A DNA stretch of 45,986 bases from positions 1 through 45,986 of the forward strand of contig SXRM01000051.1 in NCBI GenBank assembly GCA_005792545.1, written 5' to 3'. The stretch comes from Pseudomonadota bacterium. Lineage in GTDB: Bacteria; Myxococcota_A; UBA9042. The notes under the pieces are model-generated. The model ran no database searches. It saw nothing but the letters and a program-made list of their open reading frames with translations, and was not told where the DNA came from. This document shows, piece by piece, positions 17,286 through 25,626 of this stretch; position 1 is the first letter of the stretch, and each line of letters begins with the position of its first letter. A program made the position numbers and the translations under genes.

Positions 17286-17808
17286 ACGAGTCGCACCGGT
17301 TGCCACGGTTTCGGCCGCGATCTACCATCACCACAAGGGCTGGCGGCGATGACCGGCCGCTTTCACCGGACGACCAGCCAACGCCAACGGAGGCCAGTGG
17401 ATTGCATCCTGGCACGACAGCGCGTCAGGGCCTTGAAATGACTTATTCAGTCATTTCGTTGGCCCGATCGGTTGTTTCGTGGGTCGCCCACTCGCGGCCT
17501 CGGAGGCCGACTCGCAACTCCGCTGGTCGCCCAGACTGTTCAAGTCATTGTTTTCCAGTGCCTTACTTTGGCGCTCCGCGTTTGGCTTCGCCGTTCGAGC
17601 ACAAATGCTTGCAGCGAACTGAGCGCGCGCCCGCAAACGGAAATCCCAGGTTTACCGCCAGTCGCCGCGCAGCGCCGGCTGGACAACGTCGCCGGGTCGC
17701 GAATGCTGCGGCCGGGCGCTTCACCTACGCCGCACCGGATTGGCACCAGCGAGCGCGAAGCCAACGGTGTTGAGCCCTCGTTGCGGCGGCAACGCAAGTA
17801 GGAGCAGC
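17286..17808 (+). other. Gene-poor stretch of 523 nt between the PilZ and DUF465 genes
   Basis: No frame shows a recognisable protein on either strand; the open frames here have no domain, no ribosome site and unusual composition. The stretch contains a perfect 9-bp inverted repeat (17435-17457), a GC-rich inverted repeat CGGCCT/AGGCCG (17495-17509), and a locally AT-richer patch around 17525-17600. It might hold a terminator, the DUF465 promoter or an untranslated RNA. Confidence 0.6.
17435..17457. repeat. Perfect 9-bp inverted repeat, GAAATGACT / AGTCATTTC
   Basis: The arms are separated by TATTC. There is no run of T after either arm, so it is not a standard intrinsic terminator. The inner 12 bases AATGACTTATTC occur again inside another inverted repeat at 43347-43365. 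Confidence 0.8.
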
Positions 17809-18021
17809 ATGGAGACCCAAATTGCCAACCAGGACGAGGCCTTCGAACTGCTTGAACGCCTCAACGTCGAGCACTCGGCGTTGGAGCGGCGACTGCACGA
17901 GCTGGAGACCTACCACTCGCTGACCCACGAAGAAGAACTCGAGCGGGCGCAAGTCAAGAAGCTCAAGCTACAAAAGAAGGACCAGATCGCCTGGCTGAGT
18001 CGCAAGACGGGCCTGGCATAG
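17809..18021 (+). CDS. DUF465 / YdcH family small protein
   Basis: A 70-residue helical protein of the YdcH (DUF465) family. The pattern fits throughout: a central helix with H-S-A-L-E-R-R-L-H-E-L-E and the conserved C-terminal block KKLKLQKKDQIAWL, preceded by EEELER. It probably forms an alpha-hairpin or coiled coil in the cytoplasm; the function of the family is unknown. The ATG at 17809 has an AGGAGC ribosome site 3-4 nt upstream, which fixes the start. It is flanked on both sides by gene-poor DNA, so it is probably a single-gene unit. Confidence 0.85.
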   Translation: METQIANQDEAFELLERLNVEHSALERRLHELETYHSLTHEEELERAQVKKLKLQKKDQIAWLSRKTGLA

Positions 18022-18363
18022 GACACCAACAAGGCCCGGTCGATTTTGTCGACCTTCCGCTGGCTTGCTTCGTGGGTTGCCAAGCTTGCGAAAGCGTTCG
18101 ACTTGCGGCAACGGTGCGAAAGGGCAACGTGATTGACAGCCTCTTGCCGGTGCGCTTAGGGCGCCAGGCGCTTGTCGGCGACAGCCGCCGCAATCGCGGC
18201 GCGCCACCGCAACGCTCCGGTTCCGCAACCGCGTTCGAACGCGGAGCGGCGCATGGCAAGGCTGGCCGAGTAGGGCGAGTCACGCGCTTGCGCGCGTCTG
18301 GGCGTGGGCCCCGTGACCGGCCTTCATTGCTCGCGGCACCGCAGGCCGCGCTGGCGGGTTTTC
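18022..18363 (+). other. Gene-poor stretch of 342 nt before the hybrid kinase
   Basis: No supported gene was seen on either strand. It holds a 6-bp hairpin GGTCGA/TCGACC just after the DUF465 stop (possible transcription end) and a TTGACA at 18133-18138 with no good -10 partner. It also contains the 16-bp palindrome at 18229-18244. It probably carries the promoter of the kinase gene. Confidence 0.5.
18229..18244. repeat. Perfect 16-bp palindrome CCGCGTTCGAACGCGG
   Basis: It is bracketed by further complementary words CGCTCCG (18213-18219) and CGGAGCG (18242-18248). It lies 120 nt before the kinase start, so it may be an operator or a hairpin in the leader. Confidence 0.6.
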
Positions 18364-21120
18364 ATGGCGTCTAGCGACCCTACTGATATCGAGGCACGCC
18401 GACTCAATGCCTTGTACACGCTGGGGTTGCTTGAATCGACGGCGCTGCCCACCCTGCAAATGGTCACGGATGCGACCGTCTGCGCCCTTGGCGCCACCTG
18501 GGGTGCGCTGGTGGTCGTGCACGGCGACCGCATCCTGCCCAAAGCTTGCGCCGGCGCAAGCGTGGCCAAGGCGCTGCGAATTGCCCCGGTGGCCGCTTTC
18601 GCTGTAGCCACCGATTCGTTGCATGTCGACGCCCTGTCGGGCGGTGCTGGAGACTGCTCCGAGTTCGTCGCCGCAATTCCCGTGCACGCGGACACCGGCA
18701 TGGCAATTGGCGCCCTGTGCGTCTGTCACCCCTTGGCGGGCGCGCTGGACGGCGCAGGTGCGACCACGATGCGCGCCATGGGTCGGCTCGCCGACCTGGA
18801 GGTTGCTGCACTTGCCCCTCGGCCGGCGGCCTCTCGCAGCGCTCTGGCCACAGCCGCGCCGCAGATGTTGGGGCCCGCAGACTGCCTGCTGGTGGTCGAC
18901 TCCGATGAACTGGTCTTGGAATGTCTGGCCGCCCAAGATGGCCCCTGGCGCGAAGTCGTCGCCTGCGCCCGACTGCCCTTGGCGGCGTTGGGCGAGTTTG
19001 GCGCAGGCGCCGCCCTGTTACCGGTCGTGCGGCGCGGGCTCACACAAGAAGGCCAATCCGGATTCGAAGTCGCCGTTGCGCACAATGCGGTAGTCCGGTC
19101 GGTCGACGTCCGTTCTTGGGCGGGCGAAGGTGGGCGGACTGTGGTGTACCTGCGCGACAGCACCGACATGCGCCAAGCGCAGATGCTGCTGCTCCGCCGC
19201 GAAGCGCAGATGCACCAGACTGAGCAGATTGCATCGATCGGCGGTTTTGACGTCGCGTTTCCGTCTGGGGCCGGAGAGTTCACCCGTCACGCCCATCGCA
19301 TGCTGGATCTGCCGCCGGGGTTTGGCGCCGACATCTGGCACCTGCTCAACCTCATCACACCGCAAGCGCGCGAGCGCGCCATGGAGCAGCTGGAGCACGC
19401 GATCGATGGCGGCCGATTGTTTGATATCGAAGCACCGATCGAGACACCGTCTGGCCGCAAGTTGCTCATCCGCCTGATGGGGCTGCCCGAGTACGGCGAG
19501 ACGGGGATGTGCGATCGCATCACTGGCGCGCTGCAGGACATCACGGCCGCCCGCGCCGCCGAGCTGGAGTCGCAGGCGCGGGCCGGGACGCTGCACGCCA
19601 TCGCGCTGGCGCAAAGCGAGATGTTGATGACCGGCAACGCCGAGGTTGCGCTCAATGCGCTGCTTCAGGCGGCCCTGCACGCGACCGACAGCGAAGCGGG
19701 ATTTGTTGGCATGACCGCGCCAACCGCCAACGGAACGCAGTCGCTGACCACTCGCGGGTGGGTTTTTGGCGGCGCGGCCGACGGCGAGCGATCGGTGACG
19801 CCGATTTCCGGCTTCGCCGACACACAGGTTCACGCTTGCTCGGCTCTGCTCGGCCACCCGTTGACAACGGACGCGCCGGTATTTGTCAACGATAACGAAG
19901 ACGAGGCGTTGGGCGCAGACCTGCCCCCGGGATCTGGTGCAATCCGTCATCTGCTTGCGATTCCCTTTGCCGTGGCCGGTGAAACCGCCGGTTTTCTCGT
20001 GCTCGCCAATCGCCGCGCTGGCTACTACCCGCGGGTTGCCCAGGCGATGGAACCGGTCGTGCAGACCTGCGCTTCGGTCGTCGCCAACCTGCGCGCCGAT
20101 GCTGCCCGTGAGGCGGCCACTGTCCTGGCGCGAGACGCCGAGGCGCTGTGGCGGACGCTGTTCGAGATGCAGGTGGACGGCATCGTCACGTGTGATGAGG
20201 TCGGCCTCATCGAGTCGATGAACCCGGCTGCGGAAAGGGTGTTCGGCTTCTCGCCCGGTGCCTGGCACGGCTTGAACGTATCGGCGCTGATGCCCCAGGA
20301 AATCGCTCGAATTCACGACAGTTTTCTTCGCCGGCACACTGAGGCGCAGTTGACGACCGTGCTGGGCGCGACGCGGGAATTGCAAGGCGTGCGCACCGAC
20401 GGTTCGCTGTTTCCGCTCGAATTGTCGCTGAGTGCGTATCACCACGGCGACAAGTACCGCTTTGCAGGCGTGGTGCGCGACGTCAGCGTTCGCAAAGCGC
20501 TGGAAGCGGAGCTGCGCAAGCGCCAGGAATTGTTGGAAGCGTCAGAGGAAATTGCGCACTTGGGCAGCTGGAGCCTCGACTTGAGGACCGGCGCAGTTGA
20601 GGGTTCCGACGAGTTCTTCCGGGTGATTGGCGTTGCGAAGGAACCGCCGCCAACCCAGGACACGCTTCACACCGCGATCCATCCCGATGACTTGTCCCGC
20701 TTCATCGAAGCCTACACCCTTGCCGTCGAGAGCGACACGCCGATGAACCTTGGCTATCGCAACCTGATGCCCGATGGCAGCGTACGCGACTGTCATGTGC
20801 GCGCACAGCTCGTTCGCGACGAGCACGGCGAGCCCCATTTTCTGCGCGGCGCAACCCAGGATGTCACAGAACTTCGCACGATCGAAAGAGAATTGCGTGA
20901 GCGTGAGTCGTTCTTGCGCCGCCTGACCGACACTGCAGAGGAGGCAATCTGGGCCAGTACGCTGGAAGGCGTCACTACGGTCGCCAACCCGAAATACCTG
21001 GAACTCATGGGCAAGTCTGCTGAGGAGGTGATCGGCAAGCCGGTCTTTTCGCATGTGCTGCCTGGCGCCGCGGACGGAATCCGGGCCGCGCTGGCCCGAC
21101 GCGCCGATGGCATCCGATAG
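18364..21120 (+). CDS. Sensor part of a hybrid histidine kinase, ended by an in-frame TAG
   Basis: A 918-residue multi-sensor region with no membrane segment. In order: GAF (about 10-165), a PAS of the PAS_3 kind (about 275-405), a second GAF (about 410-595), PAS (about 600-720), PAS (about 730-850), and the first half of a fourth PAS (from about 855, with TAEEAIWAST). The frame stops at TAG (21118-21120) in the middle of that PAS. The second half of the same PAS (VLVSGSPLTDESGKIVG) and the kinase domains continue in the same frame from 21130, so one base change, not a frameshift, separates them. As it stands this product has sensors but no kinase. The ATG at 18364 precedes the GAF directly; a few upstream in-frame residues are unlikely. 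It could be a pseudogene, a readthrough product, or a recent split. Confidence 0.75.
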   Translation: MASSDPTDIEARRLNALYTLGLLESTALPTLQMVTDATVCALGATWGALVVVHGDRILPKACAGASVAKALRIAPVAAFAVATDSLHVDALSGGAGDCSEFVAAIPVHADTGMAIGALCVCHPLAGALDGAGATTMRAMGRLADLEVAALAPRPAASRSALATAAPQMLGPADCLLVVDSDELVLECLAAQDGPWREVVACARLPLAALGEFGAGAALLPVVRRGLTQEGQSGFEVAVAHNAVVRSVDVRSWAGEGGRTVVYLRDSTDMRQAQMLLLRREAQMHQTEQIASIGGFDVAFPSGAGEFTRHAHRMLDLPPGFGADIWHLLNLITPQARERAMEQLEHAIDGGRLFDIEAPIETPSGRKLLIRLMGLPEYGETGMCDRITGALQDITAARAAELESQARAGTLHAIALAQSEMLMTGNAEVALNALLQAALHATDSEAGFVGMTAPTANGTQSLTTRGWVFGGAADGERSVTPISGFADTQVHACSALLGHPLTTDAPVFVNDNEDEALGADLPPGSGAIRHLLAIPFAVAGETAGFLVLANRRAGYYPRVAQAMEPVVQTCASVVANLRADAAREAATVLARDAEALWRTLFEMQVDGIVTCDEVGLIESMNPAAERVFGFSPGAWHGLNVSALMPQEIARIHDSFLRRHTEAQLTTVLGATRELQGVRTDGSLFPLELSLSAYHHGDKYRFAGVVRDVSVRKALEAELRKRQELLEASEEIAHLGSWSLDLRTGAVEGSDEFFRVIGVAKEPPPTQDTLHTAIHPDDLSRFIEAYTLAVESDTPMNLGYRNLMPDGSVRDCHVRAQLVRDEHGEPHFLRGATQDVTELRTIERELRERESFLRRLTDTAEEAIWASTLEGVTTVANPKYLELMGKSAEEVIGKPVFSHVLPGAADGIRAALARRADGIR
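21118..21120 (+). other. In-frame amber codon inside a PAS domain of the hybrid kinase
   Basis: TAG sits between DGIR and TNEMNM in one continuous frame that encodes a PAS on both sides. Single-base ancestors could be CAG, TGG, TAC/TAT, AAG, GAG or TTG. No insertion or deletion is needed to explain it. Confidence 0.75.
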
Positions 21121-21129
21121 ACCAATGAA

Positions 21130-22503
21130 ATGAACATGTTGGCCGTGACGGGCCGCGATATCGATGTCCTTGTCTCAGGCAGTCCGCTGACGGACGAGTC
21201 GGGCAAGATCGTCGGGGCGCTGGCGCTCATCACCGACATCACGGCGCGCAAGCGGGGCGAGCGAACGCTGCAAGAGCAGACCGAGAAACTAGAGGCGATG
21301 AACCGCGAGCTGTCGCAGGCCATGAAGCTCAAGGACAACTTTCTCGCTGCAATGAGCCATGAACTGCGCACGCCGCTCAATGCAATCTTGGGACTATCCG
21401 AGGCGCTGCAGGAAGAGGTCTACGGGCCGCTCACAGATCGTCAGCGGAAGTCGCTGCGCACGGTGCAGGAGAGCGGCCGGCACCTGCTGGCGCTTATCAA
21501 CGACATCCTGGATCTGTCCAAGATCGAGGCAGAGCGGCTGACGCTGAACAAGGCGCTGGTCGACATCGACGAGCTGTGCAACACCAGTTTGCGCCTCGTT
21601 CGCGAGGCCGCTGTGCGCAAGGGGCTGTCGGTCAAGACCGAGATCGATCCGGCGGTCGGCGTGGTCAATGTGGACATGCTGCGCTGCAAGCAGATCCTGG
21701 TCAACCTGCTGTCGAACGCGACCAAGTTCACCGAAGCCGGCGGCGAAGTGGGGCTAGGCGCCAAGGCGGACCCCGACAGAGGCATCGTCCAGCTCACGGT
21801 GTGGGATACCGGCATTGGCATCGCCGCCGAAGACCAGGGCAAGCTCTTTCAGCCGTTCGTGCAGCTGGACTCGACGCTGTCACGACAGCACGCAGGAACC
21901 GGCCTCGGTCTGGCGCTGGTCGAACGTCTGACGCGTCTGCACGGCGGTACCGTGGAACTGCACAGTGTGCTCGGCAAGGGCACCCGTATCACCGTGTCGT
22001 TGCCCTGGTCAGCGCCTGAGCCGTTGCCGCGGGCGAAGTGGCGTGAGTCGGGCATCTATGTGACGGGCATGATCCCGAGCATCTCGCTGACGTCGGACAA
22101 GACCCGCGTGTTGCTGGTGGACGACAACGCGGCGAACGTCGACACCGTGCGCGACTACCTGGAATCGCGGAACTATCGCGTTGCTGTGGCTGGTACGGGC
22201 GAAGCGGCGCTTGAGCTGCTGGACATGCTGCCGCCGGCAGATCGACCGCACGTCATTCTCATGGACATCCAGATGCCCGGCATCGACGGCGTCGAAGCCA
22301 CCATGCGCCTGCGCAAGTTGCCCAAATACGCGCTGACGCCGGTGGTCGCCGTCACGGCGCTGGCGATGCCCGGCGATCGCGAACGTTGCCTTGCGGCCGG
22401 GATGAACGAGTTCCTCAGCAAGCCTGTGCGCCTGGCCCTGTTGCAGGAGACGATCGAGCGGCTGGTCGGTGCGCTGCGCTTGCCCAAGGCCCAGGGTACC
22501 TGA
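21130..22503 (+). CDS. Kinase and receiver part of the same hybrid histidine kinase
   Basis: A 457-residue product starting at an in-frame ATG just 9 nt after the TAG. It begins with the last strands of the split PAS, then has HisKA with the phospho-acceptor in AMSHELRTP (H77) and an HATPase domain: N box NLLSNATKF (N196), DTGIGI (226-231), GTGLGLAL. The receiver domain (about 325-450) follows, with DD at 331-332, phospho-Asp in LMDIQMPG (D379) and K431. All catalytic residues are intact, so the sequence shows no decay besides the nonsense codon. There is no clear ribosome site before 21130; restart after the stop would be needed unless TAG is read through. The stop TGA directly abuts the end of the convergent cyclase gene. 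Confidence 0.75.
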   Translation: MNMLAVTGRDIDVLVSGSPLTDESGKIVGALALITDITARKRGERTLQEQTEKLEAMNRELSQAMKLKDNFLAAMSHELRTPLNAILGLSEALQEEVYGPLTDRQRKSLRTVQESGRHLLALINDILDLSKIEAERLTLNKALVDIDELCNTSLRLVREAAVRKGLSVKTEIDPAVGVVNVDMLRCKQILVNLLSNATKFTEAGGEVGLGAKADPDRGIVQLTVWDTGIGIAAEDQGKLFQPFVQLDSTLSRQHAGTGLGLALVERLTRLHGGTVELHSVLGKGTRITVSLPWSAPEPLPRAKWRESGIYVTGMIPSISLTSDKTRVLLVDDNAANVDTVRDYLESRNYRVAVAGTGEAALELLDMLPPADRPHVILMDIQMPGIDGVEATMRLRKLPKYALTPVVAVTALAMPGDRERCLAAGMNEFLSKPVRLALLQETIERLVGALRLPKAQGT

Positions 22504-23580
22504 CTACGCCAGCGCTTTGACCACGCGAAACACCCGCACGCCCTGTGCCCGACCCTTGACCGCCTTGTTGCCCAGGTCTTGCAGTTCGAAAGCACCCTCG
22601 ACGTTGTGCGCCACGGCCTCGGACACCAGGATCTCGCCGCGGCCGGCGATTTCTTCCAGCCGGGCTGCGAGGTTGACCGTGTCGCCGATGGCGGTGTAGT
22701 CCATCAAGCGCTCAGTGCCGACGTTGCCCACCACTGCATCGCCGAGATGGATGCCGATGCCCAGGCCCAGGTTGGCGTAGCGCGTGTCGGCCCAGCCATG
22801 CAGCACTTCGGAAAACGCCGCCTGCATGTCCAAGGCAGCCCGCACGCAGCGATTTGTGTCGTCGGTGCCAGCAATCGGCGCACCAAAGAACGCCATCAGA
22901 CAATCTCCGATGAACTTGTCGAACGTGCCGCCGTGGGCAAACAGCGCCTCCGTCAGCGCCAAAAAGGTCTGGTTGAGGATCTGCACCACCTCTTCGGGCG
23001 GCGCTGACTCGGAAACCGCAGTAAATCCACGTAAGTCTGCGAACAATACCGTCAGCCGCGTGCGGGCGACGCCAAGGCCAGCCAGGTTGGAGTCGCGCAG
23101 CAGCGCCTTTGCCACGTCGTCGCTGACATAGCGCGCGAAAAGCGTGCGCAGAATGGACTCGCGGGCTTGCAGGCGTCGCTGCAGCGCACGGACGCGCAGG
23201 TGGGCGCGAACCCGCGCGCGCAGCTCGCTTGGATGGAACGGCTTGGTCACGAAGTCGTCCGCGCCGGCATCCAAACCGCGCACGCGATCTTCTGGGCTGT
23301 CCAGTGCCGTTACCAACACTACTGGAATCATCCGCGTAGTCGGATTGCCCTTGAGCTGGCGACAGACTTCGATGCCGTCCATGCCCGGCATCATCACGTC
23401 GAGCAAAATGACGTCGGGTTCGGTAGCCGCAATCAGGCGCAAGGCTTCCGGCCCGCTGGTCGCGCAGTGCAGGTCCCACGGCTCGCGGGCTAGCGCCGCT
23501 TCGATGACGTCGAGGTTGCGCGGCGTGTCGTCAACCGCCAACACGACTTCCCGCAGCGCGGGATCGAGCGCTCCCATCAT
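22504..23580 (-). CDS. Receiver domain-adenylate cyclase (class III) response regulator
   Basis: A 358-residue cytoplasmic protein. A receiver domain (about 12-125) has VDD (16-18), phospho-Asp D61 in LLDVMMPG and K113 in TKPF. A helical linker (about 125-165) follows. A class III cyclase domain (about 170-345) has the metal aspartates D182 (FADLRGFT) and D226 (IGDCLMAFFG), lysine K222, and the AIGDTVNLAARLE block with N303 and R307. The residues fit an active adenylate cyclase making cAMP when the receiver is phosphorylated. The neighbouring hybrid kinase is a plausible but unproven partner. The start was set at ATG 23580, just before the receiver; GTG codons at 23625 or 23673 would add a leader without a better ribosome site. 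Its stop directly abuts that of the kinase gene, with no bases between. Confidence 0.88.
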   Translation of the reverse strand: MMGALDPALREVVLAVDDTPRNLDVIEAALAREPWDLHCATSGPEALRLIAATEPDVILLDVMMPGMDGIEVCRQLKGNPTTRMIPVVLVTALDSPEDRVRGLDAGADDFVTKPFHPSELRARVRAHLRVRALQRRLQARESILRTLFARYVSDDVAKALLRDSNLAGLGVARTRLTVLFADLRGFTAVSESAPPEEVVQILNQTFLALTEALFAHGGTFDKFIGDCLMAFFGAPIAGTDDTNRCVRAALDMQAAFSEVLHGWADTRYANLGLGIGIHLGDAVVGNVGTERLMDYTAIGDTVNLAARLEEIAGRGEILVSEAVAHNVEGAFELQDLGNKAVKGRAQGVRVFRVVKALA

Positions 23581-23728
23581 CGCTGCGTGCAGGCCGGACT
23601 CAAAAGGCGAAAGTGGTTGGCTCACCCAGACACGCACGCGCCTGGTCAGCAGGACGCACCTAGAATCTGCCACGCTGCGACCCTGCGGGCAAATTCACCC
23701 GCCTACGCCGCACCAACTGGCCGCAAGT

Positions 23729-25375
23729 CTACGCTGGGGTCGTTGCGGTCCCGTCGCCCGACGCGCGGACATCGGGCATCTTGGCGACGCGCCGGTACAG
23801 CGTCGCACGACTTATGCCTAGCCGCTGCGCGGCCAGCTTCATCGAGCCATCCGTGCGGCGCAGCGCGAGGCGCACCGCTGCTTCTTCCAAGTCGTCAACC
23901 CTTGGTACGTCGGCCGCCCCCGGGAAGGCCAGGGTCAGCGCCAGATCGATGCGTGTCGCCGCCGACCCTTGGCGAAGTTGTTCAAAGGGATCGACCGGTG
24001 GCTGGTTGCGAAGGGCAGGTGCCGGTCCCTGAGGCGCAGCGCTGGCATTGGAGATTGCCGAAGCTTGCGCTTCGCTGCGCGGCGATGGCGGCAATTCACG
24101 CACGAAGTTCTCGGGCAGATCGCGTAGCGACACTTGCCCGGTCGTGCACACCACCGCTGATCGCGCAAGCACGTTCTGCAGTTGGCGCACGTTGCCCGGC
24201 CACGTGTGCATTTCGAACAGCCGCATCACTTCGGGCGAGACGCCCGTGATCGTCTTGCCCTCGTCGCGTGCGGCGGTGCGCACGAAGTGATCGACCAGCG
24301 GCGCGAGGTCTTCCTTGCGTGCCGACAGCGGCGGCAGATGCAGCGAGAACACCGCGATTCGGTAGTACAGGTCCTCGCGAAACTGCCCCTGGCGGACCAT
24401 GGTCTGCAGGTCCCGGTTGGTTGCGCACAAAACACGGGCATCGCTGCGCACCTCGAGGTTGCCGCCCAAACGCTCAAAGCGGCCGTCTTGCAGCACGCGC
24501 AGCAGCTTGGCCTGCAAGGTCAGCGACATTTCGCCGATTTCATCCAAAAACAGCGTGCCACTGTTGGCTGCCTCAAACTTGCCGATCTTGCGCGCCACCG
24601 CGCCGGTAAACGCGCCGCGCTCGTAGCCGAAAAGCTCCGACTCCAGCAACGTGTCTGGGATGCCGGCGCAGTTGACTGCCACGAATGGATGGGCATGACG
24701 CGGCCCAGTCTCGTGGATGGTGCGCGCCACCACCTCCTTGCCGGTCCCAGATTGGCCGGTAATGAGCACGTTGACGCGCGAAGTCGCGAGCTTGTCGATC
24801 GTCGCCTTGACCTCGTCCATCGCTGGCGCCTGGGCAATCATGCGGCCGTAGCGGTTGCTGCGCGCGAGCGACGAGGCCAGCGCTGCAACCTGATCCTCGC
24901 GTGCCAGCAGATCGGTGGCGTTGCGGACCGTGACCATTACCCGCTGCAGCACATCGGGTGCCTTGGTGATGAAGTCGAAGGCGCCGGCGCGCGTGGCGCC
25001 AATGACCACGTCCAGATCGTCCATCGCCGTCATGATGACGACGCGTGCGCGCGGTGCCGCAACGCGAATGCGGTGGAACAGCCCCAGATCGGCACTGTCG
25101 GGCAGCGACAGATCGAGCAGCACAACCCCGGGCGGCGACACACCCACCGCCGCCATCGCTTCACGCGCAGTGCTGACCGCCACAACGTCGTAGTGGGCTG
25201 CGACCAACGCGCGCTGAATTCGCGTTCGGATGGCGAGGTCGTCTTCGACGATCAGCACGTGCGCTGCGTTCGGACCGTCGGCCGCAATGCCGGCATCGCC
25301 GCCCGGCAGTGATGTCAACCCCGGCGCGGCCTGAGCGGCGAGTGGCTGCGTAGCGCGGGTGGAGCCCTGGGACAT
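23729..25375 (-). CDS. Sigma-54-dependent response regulator (NtrC family)
   Basis: A 548-residue protein. The receiver (about 38-150) carries D88 in LLDLSLP and a lysine in ITKAP. The AAA+ sigma-54 domain (about 175-410) has Walker A GQSGTGKE (207-214), the sigma-54 contact loop GAFTGA (254-259), Walker [10 protein letters not shown] (274-282), and the arginine-finger region ending in [12 protein letters not shown]-terminal Fis-type helix-turn-helix (about 495-535) contains [16 protein letters not shown]. It activates transcription from sigma-54 promoters upon phosphorylation. Its cognate kinase is not next to it. The ATG at 25375 has GGAAGG just upstream; a longer in-frame leader to 25504 lacks that. 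It is divergent from rlmN over a 251-nt region with an inverted repeat. Confidence 0.93.
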   Translation of the reverse strand: MSQGSTRATQPLAAQAAPGLTSLPGGDAGIAADGPNAAHVLIVEDDLAIRTRIQRALVAAHYDVVAVSTAREAMAAVGVSPPGVVLLDLSLPDSADLGLFHRIRVAAPRARVVIMTAMDDLDVVIGATRAGAFDFITKAPDVLQRVMVTVRNATDLLAREDQVAALASSLARSNRYGRMIAQAPAMDEVKATIDKLATSRVNVLITGQSGTGKEVVARTIHETGPRHAHPFVAVNCAGIPDTLLESELFGYERGAFTGAVARKIGKFEAANSGTLFLDEIGEMSLTLQAKLLRVLQDGRFERLGGNLEVRSDARVLCATNRDLQTMVRQGQFREDLYYRIAVFSLHLPPLSARKEDLAPLVDHFVRTAARDEGKTITGVSPEVMRLFEMHTWPGNVRQLQNVLARSAVVCTTGQVSLRDLPENFVRELPPSPRSEAQASAISNASAAPQGPAPALRNQPPVDPFEQLRQGSAATRIDLALTLAFPGAADVPRVDDLEEAAVRLALRRTDGSMKLAAQRLGISRATLYRRVAKMPDVRASGDGTATTPA

Positions 25376-25626
25376 TGCCTTCCAAATGAGCAAACGACCG
25401 CTGTGCGGTGCCGCGGTGTCGCAATGCGGTCGCGTTGACTGGACTGCCCGCCGCCCGGTTGCGATGTGCACCGTGCCACCAGGCGCCGTCTCAAACTGCG
25501 ACAACTCTAGTCCGCCACGGCGCAGGGCGCAAGCGCGCGCTTACATCTGTTCACGTCGAGCCGTTTGCTCATGCGAATCGGCAGTTGACCGTCCTGCGGT
25601 GACGCCGGCGCCCGCAACCGCATACC
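25376..25626. promoter_or_regulatory. Divergent intergenic region with an 11-bp inverted repeat
   Basis: It lies between the starts of the sigma-54 regulator (-) and rlmN (+). Perfect arms ATGAGCAAACG (25386-25396) and CGTTTGCTCAT (25562-25572) are 165 nt apart, one near each gene. They could be paired operator half-sites or a looped binding site. No clear -10/-35 could be named. Confidence 0.4.

Noticed and set aside
17472..17801. Small open frames between the PilZ and DUF465 genes
   Set aside because: They have no ribosome site, no recognisable domain and a composition unlike real genes; reported only as a gene-poor stretch.
18133..18161. TTGACA followed by 17 nt and TTAGGG as a sigma-70 promoter
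   Set aside because: The -10 is far from consensus; the -35 alone is not enough.
18229..18244. TTCGAAC word suggestive of a tRNA T-loop
   Set aside because: It is the centre of a palindrome; no tRNA arms surround it.
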